Positions 23,074 to 31,401 of a stretch of 31,672 nucleotides of DNA are shown here, piece by piece. The DNA lies in assembly GCA_964194535.1 (NCBI GenBank), contig CAXMMX010000085.1, forward strand, positions 1-31,672. The letters are read 5' to 3'. The translations under genes and the position numbers were made by a program. Each line of letters begins with the position of its first letter. The stretch's first letter is position 1. The notes beneath the pieces were generated by a model. That model did no database searches and was not told where the DNA came from. It was given only the letters and a program-made list of their open reading frames with translations. The DNA is from UBA2767 sp964194535. Its GTDB lineage: Bacteria > Pseudomonadota > Alphaproteobacteria > Rhizobiales > Methyloligellaceae.

Positions 23074-24964
23074 CTGGCGCACCTTCACGCGCCGGCACTT
23101 GCCCCGTCACCGGCAATTCAGGCCGATTCCTGAGTGGCGCCAGCCGCATGGCTTTGTCAAGCAGGGCTTCGCCGCTTGGGTCGCGCATGTCGTCGGCAAG
23201 CGCATACATTTCAGCAGAGGGTTTCGGCGTGGCAAGGCTCACCGCGGTGCCTGCAACAAGTCCTGCCGGCACGCCAAGTGCTCCGGCGAGCAGACCGCTC
23301 AAGCCCGGCCAAAGGGCGACGCCGCCTGAAAGCTGCAGCACCATGTGTGCGCCGGCCACGCCAGCACCCGCCAGCATCGCCGCCAGCACGCCCCATTTGG
23401 TCGTGCGCTTCCACCATATGGACAGCACCAGGGCGGGGAGGTAAGCCGCGCCCGCCAGTGAGAATGCACAGATGGCCGCGCGCAACACATCGAAATCGTT
23501 GGTGGTGACGTACCAGGCAGCGCCGACAGCGAGCAGCACCATGGACAGGCGGGCGACGATCATCCGTTTGCCGGGCGTGGCGCTGCGGTGGATCATGCCG
23601 TGATAGAGGTCATTACTGATAGTCGTGCCAACGGCAAAAGCATGGGCTGCGCCCGCGGCCAGAGTTGCCGCGATACCTGCCGTGGCCGCGAACACCACCA
23701 GGATAAAGGGAAGTCCGGCCATGATCGGCAACGAAAGCGCAACACCATCGCGCGACATCAGCAATTCCGAAGCGGAAATCACGCCATCGCCATTCCTGTC
23801 GGAAAAATTCGCTAGGCCCGCATCCCGCAATCCGTCGATCCAGCCCGGCAACTGTGATGGTGTGACACCCACGATCTGCTGCAGGGTAAGATATTTTGCA
23901 AACACCGCATAAGCCGGGGCGGTTATCAGGAACAGCCCGAGAAACAGGGTGCCCCACCCCATCAGCCGCCGTGATTGCAGGGTATGGGTCGCAGTTCCGG
24001 CCCGCAGAAGCAGGCTCGGCATCACCGCCGTACCGGCAAGGATGCAAAATACCAGCAGCGAGAAATTGGTCTGTGTGATCGCGCCAAAGGCCTGCAGGAA
24101 CGGTTTGGTTGCAGGCTCGGGTCGCTCTCCAGGCAGACCGCCCAGCATCGGGGCCGGTGTGGCGGGCACCGTGCCGAGGGCGACCTCATTGATGGAAGTT
24201 TGTTCCAGCAGCCCGCCATAGGTGAGTTGTGGCATTGGCAGGTTGGTCTCCTGCACTGAAACAACGACCAGCGGCACCAGCAGGCCGGCCAGTACCACAA
24301 TATATTGCACGCTCTGCGTCCATGTGAGCGAGCGCAGCCCGCCCAACACAAGGATGGCGATGATGAACCCCGCGCCGCAGAACACCGCAATTTCAAACGA
24401 GACCGATGCGAACAGCGATGTGACGAAAGCTCCGATGCGCAATTCCGCCGCCAGGAGTATGACCGCGGGCGGCAGCAGCAATAGCCCTCCGACCGTGCCC
24501 AGCAGCGGGCTTTTGAAGCGCAACCGGAAGAAGCCGGGCAGCGTATAGGCGCCAGTTTTGCGCAAATAGGGCACGAACAGGACCGCGGCCAGAGCGAAGC
24601 CGGAAATCCAGCCGATGGACAGTGCCAGTGCGTCAAAGCCGATGAGGAATAAGGAGCCGGTAAGCGCGAACAGCCCGACGCCGCCAATGGCCGTCACCGC
24701 AAGGGCAAGACCGCCAAATACCGGGGGGATGCGCCGGCTTACAGAGAAGAATTCGTGCAGATCGAGCGTCCAGGTCAAGGCGGCGACAACAAGATACAGA
24801 ATCAATGGCACGACAATCATGGTGTGGCTCAGCCACAGCTTGCGGGCGCCCAGCTGTTCCAGCAGCGCCAGAATCAGTAACAAGGCCAGGAATGCGCTCG
24901 CGAAGATTGCGTAATGCGTTCCTAGCCGGGGGTTCAGGGGGCGATATTGACTTTGCAGCGACAT
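23066..24964 (-). CDS. Sodium:solute symporter, VC_2705 subfamily (SLC5)
   Basis: A 632-residue inner-membrane symporter with about 13 or more hydrophobic helices and the SLC5 pattern. Segments include SVSRRIPPVFGGLALAVTAIGG, GFFRLRFKSPLLG and LAAGAAHAFAVGTTISNDLYH. The long mid-protein loop holds an EF-hand-like DRNGDGVISASELL, unusual for SLC5 but seen in this subfamily as I recall. The small DUF4212 protein upstream is the subfamily's constant partner. Known relatives take up acetate or related short-chain acids with Na+. Its divergent regulator and the nearby symporter-fused kinase support acetate-type uptake. The C-terminus overlaps pip. Confidence 0.9.
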   Translation of the reverse strand: MSLQSQYRPLNPRLGTHYAIFASAFLALLLILALLEQLGARKLWLSHTMIVVPLILYLVVAALTWTLDLHEFFSVSRRIPPVFGGLALAVTAIGGVGLFALTGSLFLIGFDALALSIGWISGFALAAVLFVPYLRKTGAYTLPGFFRLRFKSPLLGTVGGLLLLPPAVILLAAELRIGAFVTSLFASVSFEIAVFCGAGFIIAILVLGGLRSLTWTQSVQYIVVLAGLLVPLVVVSVQETNLPMPQLTYGGLLEQTSINEVALGTVPATPAPMLGGLPGERPEPATKPFLQAFGAITQTNFSLLVFCILAGTAVMPSLLLRAGTATHTLQSRRLMGWGTLFLGLFLITAPAYAVFAKYLTLQQIVGVTPSQLPGWIDGLRDAGLANFSDRNGDGVISASELLMSRDGVALSLPIMAGLPFILVVFAATAGIAATLAAGAAHAFAVGTTISNDLYHGMIHRSATPGKRMIVARLSMVLLAVGAAWYVTTNDFDVLRAAICAFSLAGAAYLPALVLSIWWKRTTKWGVLAAMLAGAGVAGAHMVLQLSGGVALWPGLSGLLAGALGVPAGLVAGTAVSLATPKPSAEMYALADDMRDPSGEALLDKAMRLAPLRNRPELPVTGQVPAREGAPDG

Positions 24965-24990
24965 ATTTAGGGTTCGGACTCTAGGTTCGC

Positions 24991-25251
24991 CTACAGATCT
25001 TCCGTAGCACCAAATTTGCGGTCAGTTTTCGCTTGACGGCTGCCGGACCAATATACGGCGACGATCAGCACTATCATTACACCTTGCGCGGCGAAGAAAT
25101 AGCCCAGCGGAAAACCGAGAAGGCTGTCCGTATTGAGTTCAGCTGCGAACAACGGCAACATGAAGGCGCATATGACGATTAAAGCAACCATACCGCCTGC
25201 TAGGAGAAGCGTATGGCGCCAGTAGCGCGGACGTTGCACATCATCGATCAT
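24991..25251 (-). CDS. DUF4212 small subunit of the VC_2705 symporter
   Basis: An 86-residue protein with two transmembrane helices (about 14-35 LLLAGGMVALIVICAFMLPLFA and 44-66 LGFPLGYFFAAQGVMIVLIVAVYW). This is the DUF4212 pattern of the small partner encoded before VC_2705-type symporters. It lies 26 bp upstream of the symporter on the same strand. The role as a structural or regulatory subunit is inferred from constant pairing. Confidence 0.9.
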   Translation of the reverse strand: MIDDVQRPRYWRHTLLLAGGMVALIVICAFMLPLFAAELNTDSLLGFPLGYFFAAQGVMIVLIVAVYWSGSRQAKTDRKFGATEDL

Positions 25252-25515
25252 GACGGATCTCTTCGTTTGTCTTTCAAATTCTTCGCCAGATCGCAGGCGA
25301 ATGTCTGGGTCCTAACAGTGTTGCCGCATCAAGCAAAGCCTTCAAGAAGATTGCAATGCAAGGAGCAGATTTGACATTCTGTGAAGACAGGCCCTTTGGT
25401 CCATTGGATTTGCTGAATTTTTCGATCTACACTGTCATGATAATATGCGACTTGAGGGAAACGGGAAGGGTTGACCCGGCTAGGTGTCATCCACCCTGGA
25501 ATGAAAGGCCGCGCG
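25252..25515. promoter_or_regulatory. Divergent control region between symporter operon and response regulator
   Basis: This 264-bp spacer holds the divergent promoters. TTGCAATGCAA (25351-25361) is an odd-length inverted repeat that could be a binding site. TTGACA at 25373-25378 is a good -35 match but lacks a convincing -10 at 17 bp. The adjacent LuxR-type regulator is the natural candidate to bind here. Confidence 0.4.
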
Positions 25516-26175
25516 ATGGCCGCCTACAGTATCATTATTGTCGACGACCATCCGCTTTTCAGGGATGCATTGCGCCAGGCGCTCAGCGACAAATTCAGTG
25601 ATCTTTTAATCTCCGAAACCGGATCGCTCGACGGGCTGTCAGGTGCACTGGAGGGAAATTCCGAGACCGATCTGGTGCTGCTCGATCTTGCCATGCCGGG
25701 CGTCAAGGGCTTTTCGGGGCTGATGTATCTGCGAGCGCAATATCCCGAGATTCCAGTGGTTGTGGTATCGGCCAATGAAGATCCATCCGCGATCCGCCGC
25801 TGTATCGAATTCGGCGCATCGGGTTTCATCCCCAAATCCCTGTCGGTGGAGACCATCCGCCAAGCGGTCCGGACCGTGCTGGAAGGAGAGGTGTGGACCC
25901 CGCCGGATCTCGATCTCGGCGAAGTCGGAGACGACGAGACCACCGATCTTGTCGCGCGGCTGGCAACGCTCACCCCGCAGCAGGTGCGTGTGCTGATGAT
26001 GCTGAGTGAGGGGCTGCTCAACAAGCAGATCGCTCACAAGCTGAGCGTGTCGGAAGCGACCATCAAGGCCCATGTGTCGGCGATCCTGCAGAAACTCGGC
26101 GTTGACAGCCGCACTCAGGCGGTTATTGCCGTCAACAAGATCGAAGGCCAGGAGTGGCAGGGTCCAACTGAGTAG
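25516..26175 (+). CDS. NarL/LuxR-type response regulator (CrbR-like)
   Basis: A 219-residue regulator: receiver domain (1-120) with phospho-acceptor Asp57 in VLLDLAMPG, acidic pocket IIIVDDHPLFRD and Lys in FIPKSLS; then a LuxR-type helix-turn-helix (about 148-210) with LTPQQVRVLMMLSEGLLNKQIAHKLSVSEATIKAHVSAILQKLGV. It is encoded divergently from the symporter operon and convergently with the hybrid kinase, 16 bp apart. This is the layout expected of a CrbR-type acetate-response regulator. ATG 25516 has AAAGG 7 nt upstream. ATG 25501 and a TTG at 25471 extend the frame but are less likely. Confidence 0.9.
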   Translation: MAAYSIIIVDDHPLFRDALRQALSDKFSDLLISETGSLDGLSGALEGNSETDLVLLDLAMPGVKGFSGLMYLRAQYPEIPVVVVSANEDPSAIRRCIEFGASGFIPKSLSVETIRQAVRTVLEGEVWTPPDLDLGEVGDDETTDLVARLATLTPQQVRVLMMLSEGLLNKQIAHKLSVSEATIKAHVSAILQKLGVDSRTQAVIAVNKIEGQEWQGPTE

Positions 26176-26191
26176 CTGCGCGCTCTACAGA

Positions 26192-29100
26192 TTATTCCGC
26201 CGCCGCCTGGCGGATGCGCGATTGCGCCATAACCGCCCTGAGCGCCGCCGGGCGCAGCGGTTTGCGCAGCAACTGCAACCCTTTATCGCGGATCAATTCC
26301 TGCACCTCGGGTGAGCGGTCCGCGGTTATCACCACCGCGGGCACCTCGTATCCCATTTCCTTGCGGATGGCCTGGAGCGCATTGAGGCCGGTTTCCTTGT
26401 CGAGATGGTAGTCGGCGAGGATAATCTCCGGCGGTCGTGATGAGGCACGCACCAGCTCCAGCGCTTCTTGCGTGTCTTTCGCCTTCAACACACTGCAATT
26501 CCAGCCCGCGAGCAGTGTCTCCATACCCTCAAGAATGTCCGGCTCATTGTCGATACACAAGACGCGGCATCCGGAGATTTGCCCCGCACCAATGCGCACA
26601 GGGGCGGTGCGGCGCTCAACGCGCGGTTCGGCCACTGGCAGCGTGACGGAAAAGACCGAGCCGCTTTCGGTCAGGGAGTTGAGGCGCACCTTATGTTTGA
26701 GAATACGGCCGATACGTTCGACGATGGAGAGCCCCAGGCCGAGACCGTGCGTTCCGGAGCTGTTTGTGACCAGCCGCTGGAACTCCTTGAAGATGAGCTT
26801 CTGCTTGTCTTTGGGTATGCCGGGGCCGGTATCGAAAATCTGCACTTCGAGTTGCCCTTTGCGCCGGCGGCGGCAGCCAAGCACCACCCGGCCGCTCTCT
26901 GTGTACTTAATGGCGTTGGAAATTAGGTTCTGCAGAACGCGCCGCAGCAGACGTCTGTCGGAGCTCACCGAGAGGCTTGAGAGGTGAACCTTGAATTCAA
27001 GCCCCTGGTCCTTGGCCATGGGCTCAAATTCGAGCTTGAGCTGCGAAAGAAGCTCGGCCACGGGAAAGACGCTGATCTCCGGCTTCATGGCTCCTGTATC
27101 GAGCCGCGAAATATCAAGCAGGGTGCCGAGAATCTCCTCGACCGCTTCCAGTGACGCATCCACATTGCGGATAAGCCGGCCGTCTTCACCGCGCCTTTTG
27201 CGCTCAACCAGGCTGGTCGTATACAGACGCGCCGCGTTGAGGGGTTGCAGGATGTCGTGGCTGGCGGCGGCCAGGAACCGGGTCTTGTCAAGATTGGCGT
27301 CGTCCGCCTTGGCCTTGGCCTTGGCCAGTTCGCGGTTCACCTTGGTGAGTTCGGCGGTACGCTCGCGCACCCGGCGCTCCAGGTTCTCGTTAGCACGGGC
27401 CAGCGCCTCGGCCGCTTCCATCCGGTCGGTGATATTCGTGAAAGTGGTCACGATGCCGCCCTGCGGCATGGAGTTGGAGCGCACTTCGAGCACTTGACCG
27501 GATTTGCTCAGACGCTCCTGGAACGTTTCCTGGGTCACAACGAATTTGTGGATGCGCTCGGACACCAGATCTTCGGTATTGCCGGGTCCGAAGTCTCCAC
27601 GCTCGGCGCTGTAACGGATGATTTCGTCCAGCGGCAGGCCGATCCTGCCGAACTCAGGCGGGAGGTCGAGCACCTCGCGGAACTGCCTGTTCCAGCAAAT
27701 GAGCCGCATATCCTTGTCATACACCGAGATGCCCTGGCGCACATGATCGAGAGCCGATTGCAGGAGGTCGCGATTGTACTGGATGGCTTCGGACGCATCG
27801 TCCAGCAGCTTCTGCGCCGACTTCATGCCGACCGCGCGCCGGCGCAACAGCAGCGAGAGCACGAGCCGGGACGAAGCCGCGCCGATGGCGCTGGCCAGCA
27901 AATGCTCGGTATAGCGCAGCAGATCGACGTCTGCCTCACCCTTGGGGTGCAGCTCTTCGGTCAGGTTTGAGGCATATTCCTCGAATGATCGCCTGGCGCG
28001 CTCCTCGCCCACATATCTTCCGGCGGTGTTTTGCAGCTCTTCCACGGTGATCGATGTCCGCCACAGGCGGAACCCCGGTGTTTGCGGGCTCACCAACTCG
28101 TTCTGGATGAACACATTTGCCTGCACCCGCTCAATGGGTTCAGGCGCCCTCAACAGCGACACAGTGATATAGGCCACCATGTTGAACAGCAAGCTCCAGA
28201 ACACCCCGTGGGGAATGGGCTCGAATTCGAGATTGAACAGAACCTGGGGTCGCAACAGGTGAATATCGAACGGCCCATTGACCAGGATGTCATTGGCAAG
28301 CAGGCCTGAATTGATAAAGGCGGGCAGCAGCAGCGTATAGGCCCAGAGCGTAAAGCCCGCGAGGATACCGGCGATGGCGCCGCGCGCGGTTGCGCTGCGC
28401 CACACGAGACCGCCGAAAAAGGCCGGTGCGAATTGCGCGATGGCCGAGAAGGACAGCAGGCCGATGGACGCCAGCGCAACGGTATCGCCGATCATCCGGT
28501 AGAATATGTAGCCAAGGATGAGGATGGCGAAGATGGCCGAGCGGCGGATGTTGAGCAGCAAGGCGCTCAAATCTTCCCGCTCCGCGACATCGAGCAGCCG
28601 CCGGCGCAGGAGCAATGGCACCACCAGGTCATTGGAGACCATGATCGAAAGCGCGACCGTGGCGACGATCACCATGGCGGTGGCGGCCGACAGTCCGCCG
28701 ATGAAGGCGACGAGCGTTACGAATTGCGCGCCCGATGAAAGCGGCAGCGCCAGCACGAACATGTCGGCTGAAAACTCGCCATTGGGGAAGGTGAGCAGCC
28801 CGGCGATGGCGATGGGAACCACGAACAGATTGATGGCAATGAGATAGAGCGGGAACAGCCATGCGGCGAGGCGGACTTCGCTTTCCGAGTTGTTTTCCAC
28901 CACCGCGACATGGAACTGGCGCGGCAGGAGGATAATGCACACGAGTGACAGGAGGGTGACGGTGATCCACGCCCCGCCATTGAATCCGCGGGTGAAAAGT
29001 TCCTGTATTTCCGGGCTCTGCGCGGCGCGCTCGAACAGGGGGCCGAGGCCGCCGAACATCTCGAAGGTGATATAAGCGCCGACCAGCAGGAAGGCGAGAA

Positions 29101-29719
29101 TCTTGACGACGGATTCCGTTGCGATGGCCAGCATGAGGCCTTCCTGATGTTCGGTGGCGTCGATGTGGCGGGTGCCGAACAGAATTGCGAATGCCGCCAT
29201 CACGACGGCCACGATGAAGGCGATGTCCCCGAGCGGGGATGCGGTAAGGGATATATCGCCTCCCGTACCAACGGGTTGAATAAGGGTCGTGACCGACTCC
29301 GATACCGCTTTGAGCTGCAGCGCGATGTAAGGCAGCGTGCCGGCCACCGCGATCACGGTGACGATGGCCGCGAGCGTCGGGTTCTTGCCGTAACGCGCGG
29401 CGATGAAGTCGGCGATGGAGGTGATGTTCTGGGTCTTGGACAGGCGGATGATGCGTATGACGAGCGGCCAGCCCACCGCGAACATGATGATTGGCCCCAG
29501 ATACACCGGTATGAAGTTAAACCCGGTGGTGGCCGACAAGCCCACGGAGCCGAAAAATGTCCACGACGTGCAATAGACCGCCAGCGACAATGCGTAGATG
29601 GTCGGGCGGCCCTTGCGCGAGATTTCGGGCCGGGCCTGCCGGTCGCCGTAATAGGCCACCGCGAACAGGAACCCCAGATACGCCAGGGCCGCGGTTATGA
29701 TGATCCAGCCGTCAATCAT
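26192..29719 (-). CDS. Symporter-fused hybrid histidine kinase (CrbS/CbrA type)
   Basis: A 1175-residue membrane sensor. Residues 1 to about 530 are an SLC5 sodium/solute-symporter-like domain with about 13 helices (GPIIMFAVGWPLVIRIIRLSKTQNITSIADFIAARYGKNP). A PAS domain follows (about 655-760, GISVYDKDMRLICWNRQFREVLDLP), with a coiled coil, a HisKA domain with His821 in AAASHDILQPLNAARL, an ATPase domain (about 925-1040, DTGPGIPKDKQ and GLGLGLSIV), and a receiver (about 1055-1170) with Asp1103 in ILADYHLDKETG. This is the CrbS/CbrA class, which couples substrate passage or sensing to phosphotransfer. With the LuxR regulator and the acid symporter it probably forms an acetate-switch-like circuit. 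Monocistronic, ATG 29719. Confidence 0.93.
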   Translation of the reverse strand: MIDGWIIITAALAYLGFLFAVAYYGDRQARPEISRKGRPTIYALSLAVYCTSWTFFGSVGLSATTGFNFIPVYLGPIIMFAVGWPLVIRIIRLSKTQNITSIADFIAARYGKNPTLAAIVTVIAVAGTLPYIALQLKAVSESVTTLIQPVGTGGDISLTASPLGDIAFIVAVVMAAFAILFGTRHIDATEHQEGLMLAIATESVVKILAFLLVGAYITFEMFGGLGPLFERAAQSPEIQELFTRGFNGGAWITVTLLSLVCIILLPRQFHVAVVENNSESEVRLAAWLFPLYLIAINLFVVPIAIAGLLTFPNGEFSADMFVLALPLSSGAQFVTLVAFIGGLSAATAMVIVATVALSIMVSNDLVVPLLLRRRLLDVAEREDLSALLLNIRRSAIFAILILGYIFYRMIGDTVALASIGLLSFSAIAQFAPAFFGGLVWRSATARGAIAGILAGFTLWAYTLLLPAFINSGLLANDILVNGPFDIHLLRPQVLFNLEFEPIPHGVFWSLLFNMVAYITVSLLRAPEPIERVQANVFIQNELVSPQTPGFRLWRTSITVEELQNTAGRYVGEERARRSFEEYASNLTEELHPKGEADVDLLRYTEHLLASAIGAASSRLVLSLLLRRRAVGMKSAQKLLDDASEAIQYNRDLLQSALDHVRQGISVYDKDMRLICWNRQFREVLDLPPEFGRIGLPLDEIIRYSAERGDFGPGNTEDLVSERIHKFVVTQETFQERLSKSGQVLEVRSNSMPQGGIVTTFTNITDRMEAAEALARANENLERRVRERTAELTKVNRELAKAKAKADDANLDKTRFLAAASHDILQPLNAARLYTTSLVERKRRGEDGRLIRNVDASLEAVEEILGTLLDISRLDTGAMKPEISVFPVAELLSQLKLEFEPMAKDQGLEFKVHLSSLSVSSDRRLLRRVLQNLISNAIKYTESGRVVLGCRRRRKGQLEVQIFDTGPGIPKDKQKLIFKEFQRLVTNSSGTHGLGLGLSIVERIGRILKHKVRLNSLTESGSVFSVTLPVAEPRVERRTAPVRIGAGQISGCRVLCIDNEPDILEGMETLLAGWNCSVLKAKDTQEALELVRASSRPPEIILADYHLDKETGLNALQAIRKEMGYEVPAVVITADRSPEVQELIRDKGLQLLRKPLRPAALRAVMAQSRIRQAAAE

Positions 29720-29865
29720 GCGCGTTCGTCACACTCGTATCGTTGCGTGCCAAAAACTTAAAAGCGACACCGGAAAGCTTATAGTTTGTCGAGGGCGTGT
29801 GCCAGCCCTGCGCGGTGAGTGTGGTTTATGGCGGGGATATCATTAAACCCGCTCCAGGGCCTTTT

Positions 29866-29981
29866 GAGGCGGGTTCATCGCGCTCAATGGGAGTGAATTT
29901 GAAACCCTCAAAGAAGCCTCGCCGCCGCCGTGCGAGGTGCAGCTGCTGGAAGAGATCCGCGACGCGCTGGTGAAGAAGTAG
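29866..29981 (+). pseudogene. mscL: Possible remnant of the MscL C-terminus
   Basis: One plus-strand frame after a stop at 29865 reads through to TAG at 29979-29981 and ends EASPPPCEVQLLEEIRDALVKK. The C-terminal cytoplasmic helix of MscL channels characteristically ends LLxEIRDxLxKK after a Pro-rich linker. The preceding 18 codons do not resemble the MscL membrane part, and the channel's N-terminal 100 residues are absent. This looks like a 3' remnant left by deletion beside the tRNA integration site. Recognition rests on about 15 residues, so chance or another protein tail is possible. Confidence 0.45.
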
Positions 29982-30005
29982 GGGCGTACGAATTGAACGA
30001 CAAGC

Positions 30006-30052
30006 TGGTGCCCACGCGTGGAATTGAACCACGGACCTCTCCCTTACCAAGG
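30006..30052 (-). other. 3' fragment of tRNA-Thr(GGT), integration site (att core)
   Basis: Read on the minus strand this is the 3' part of a tRNA. It has anticodon loop TTGGTAA with anticodon GGT (30046-30048), 3' stem GGGAG, T arm CCGTGG-TTCAATT-CCACG, acceptor 3' strand CGTGGGC, discriminator A and encoded CCA (30006-30008). The D arm and 5' acceptor strand are absent, because the sequence beyond 30053 is unrelated. This is the piece left when an element integrates in the 3' half of a tRNA gene. The intact tRNA-Thr, rebuilt by the element, should lie beyond the right end of the window. Confidence 0.85.
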
Positions 30053-30091
30053 AAAAGGTTGGCGTTCATAAGCCGTTGTTTATCTTTAGGC

Positions 30092-31162
30092 TTATTGCAT
30101 TGCTTGTGTTGGCTGCACGGATTCTGCACGGATTGCCGGGTGTTCACCCCCCCAGAACTCATTGACCCCGGCCAAATGATGCGACGGTACGAGGTGAGCG
30201 TATCGCTCAACTTGGCTGATAGATTTCCAACCGCCCTCGGACTTGAGCAGCAGGGCATCCTTTGAAGATGCATAGAACCAACTGGCCCATGTGTGGCGCA
30301 ATCCATGTGGCGTCACCGGGTCTATTCCGGAGCGTTTTACAGCCCCTCTGAAAGCCGTTTTTATCTGTCCGCCGCTTTCCCGGTTGAGGTCTGCGTACGG
30401 TTTGCCCTCTTGCGTGAGAAACACTCTCCCGGCCCTGCGGCCAAGGTTGGCCAACCCGGCGACAGCAGAAGATGGAATGAGCGCCCTTCGCGTTGTACCG
30501 TTCTTCGTGTTCCAGAAATGACAGTAGGCATCTTGCAGGTCTACGTCGCTCCATTCCAGTTCAAGCGCCTCTGACAGCCTCGCGCCGGTTCCTAGCAGGA
30601 ACAAGAGGAGCGGCTTCAGGTGGTCTGCCGATTCGCTCAAGAGTGCGCGCGCGTCATGTGGTGCAAGCCAGCGGACCCGGCCTGCTGAAGGCTTGGGGCG
30701 TTCAAAATGCGGGTCTAAGCACCACGCCCGTTTGGCTGCCTTTTTCAGTACGGACGTGACGGGAGTGATAAGCTGGCGCTGTATGGTTGCCGGGGCCGCA
30801 TTCGGGAAACGCTCTCTTGCCAGCCGGTCCATTAATTCCTGATTTACCTCGGAAAGCTTTTTCTTGCCGATGGCGTCAACAAGGTTCCAGCTCAGAGAGC
30901 CGTCAGCCAGCCTTCGGCCAATTATCATTGCGCTCTGAGTTCCGGAAGGGTTTGCGGTCTCGCAATACATAATCGCCGCTTCCTCAAATGTTACCGTCGC
31001 CGTGGGGCCATAGATACTACGCTCGAGGATTTCCTTCTCCCTCCCGATTCTGATCGCGTCGGCGAGTTCCTGGCTCTCAGTCTTTGTAGTCTCATAGACT
31101 TGGAGGCCTCTGACGGTCCCCCTGAGGTAATAGTGTCTTCCGCGTTTGACGAGCTTGAGCAT
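30092..31162 (-). CDS. Tyrosine recombinase / site-specific integrase
   Basis: A 356-residue phage-type integrase. The N-terminal arm-binding and SAM-like domains cover about 1-150. The catalytic domain contains Arg195 (GTGARLSEALELEWSDVDL), Lys220 (NTKNG), His286-Gly-Leu-Arg289-His290 (TPHGLRHTWASWF), Trp312 (GGWKS) and the nucleophile Tyr321 (SQVERYAHL), so all residues needed for recombination are present. Its stop lies 40 bp from the tRNA-Thr fragment, matching a self-encoded att system. ATG 31162 has a strong ribosome site GAGGAGG 7 nt upstream, itself inside the preceding HTH gene. Confidence 0.95.
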   Translation of the reverse strand: MLKLVKRGRHYYLRGTVRGLQVYETTKTESQELADAIRIGREKEILERSIYGPTATVTFEEAAIMYCETANPSGTQSAMIIGRRLADGSLSWNLVDAIGKKKLSEVNQELMDRLARERFPNAAPATIQRQLITPVTSVLKKAAKRAWCLDPHFERPKPSAGRVRWLAPHDARALLSESADHLKPLLLFLLGTGARLSEALELEWSDVDLQDAYCHFWNTKNGTTRRALIPSSAVAGLANLGRRAGRVFLTQEGKPYADLNRESGGQIKTAFRGAVKRSGIDPVTPHGLRHTWASWFYASSKDALLLKSEGGWKSISQVERYAHLVPSHHLAGVNEFWGGEHPAIRAESVQPTQAMQ

Positions 31163-31329
31163 GGCGTGGCCTCCTCTAAAAGATTCCTAAAATCCCCCTC
31201 AGTAAGCAAGAGCGTATTTCCGAACTGTCGATAACATCCAAGCTTGCGGATTCTTTCGCGCAGCTTTCTCTCCCTCACGCCCGGCAGTCGTTCGAGCACG
31301 TCATCAATTGTCAGAAGTCGTCCACTCAT
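30991..31329 (-). CDS. HTH (AlpA/excisionase-like) DNA-binding protein overlapping int
   Basis: From ATG 31329 the frame gives a compact winged-helix-like region of about 50 residues: MSGRLLTIDDVLERLPG, RERKLRERIRKLG and TLLLTEGDFRNLLEE. This pattern, with a closing LLLTEGDF strand and helix, is typical of AlpA/MerR-type excisionase-like proteins in integrative elements. After about residue 55 the frame enters integrase DNA and becomes Ser/Arg-rich (the shadow of int), ending at 30991, a 172-bp overlap. Either the tail is translated without function, or the real product is shorter through processing or frameshift. Longer in-frame starts to 31452 cross a probable terminator and are rejected. 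Confidence 0.65.
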   Translation of the reverse strand: MSGRLLTIDDVLERLPGVRERKLRERIRKLGCYRQFGNTLLLTEGDFRNLLEEATPCSSSSNAEDTITSGGPSEASKSMRLQRLRARNSPTRSESGGRRKSSSVVSMAPRRR

Positions 31330-31369
31330 AACCCAGTTATTCCTCTGTCTGTATTTTTCACTGGCTGAA

Positions 31370-31397
31370 ATAAAAAGAGGCCAGCATTGTGCTGGCC
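31370..31397 (-). terminator. Minus-strand terminator/attenuator before the HTH gene
   Basis: On the minus strand GGCCAGCA-CAA-TGCTGGCC (31397 to 31379) is a perfect 8-bp hairpin followed by TCTTTTTATTT (31378 to about 31368). It would end transcripts coming from the repeat region, about 40 bp before the HTH start codon. Confidence 0.75.
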
Positions 31398-31401
31398 CCT
31401 G

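Noticed and set aside
25394..25415. Sigma-54 promoter before the response regulator
   Set aside because: TGG and TTTGC are present but the spacing between the GG and GC pairs is 12 bp instead of 10.
30006..30060. Complete tRNA-Thr gene
   Set aside because: The D arm and 5' acceptor strand are missing; only the 3' part from the anticodon arm onwards is present.
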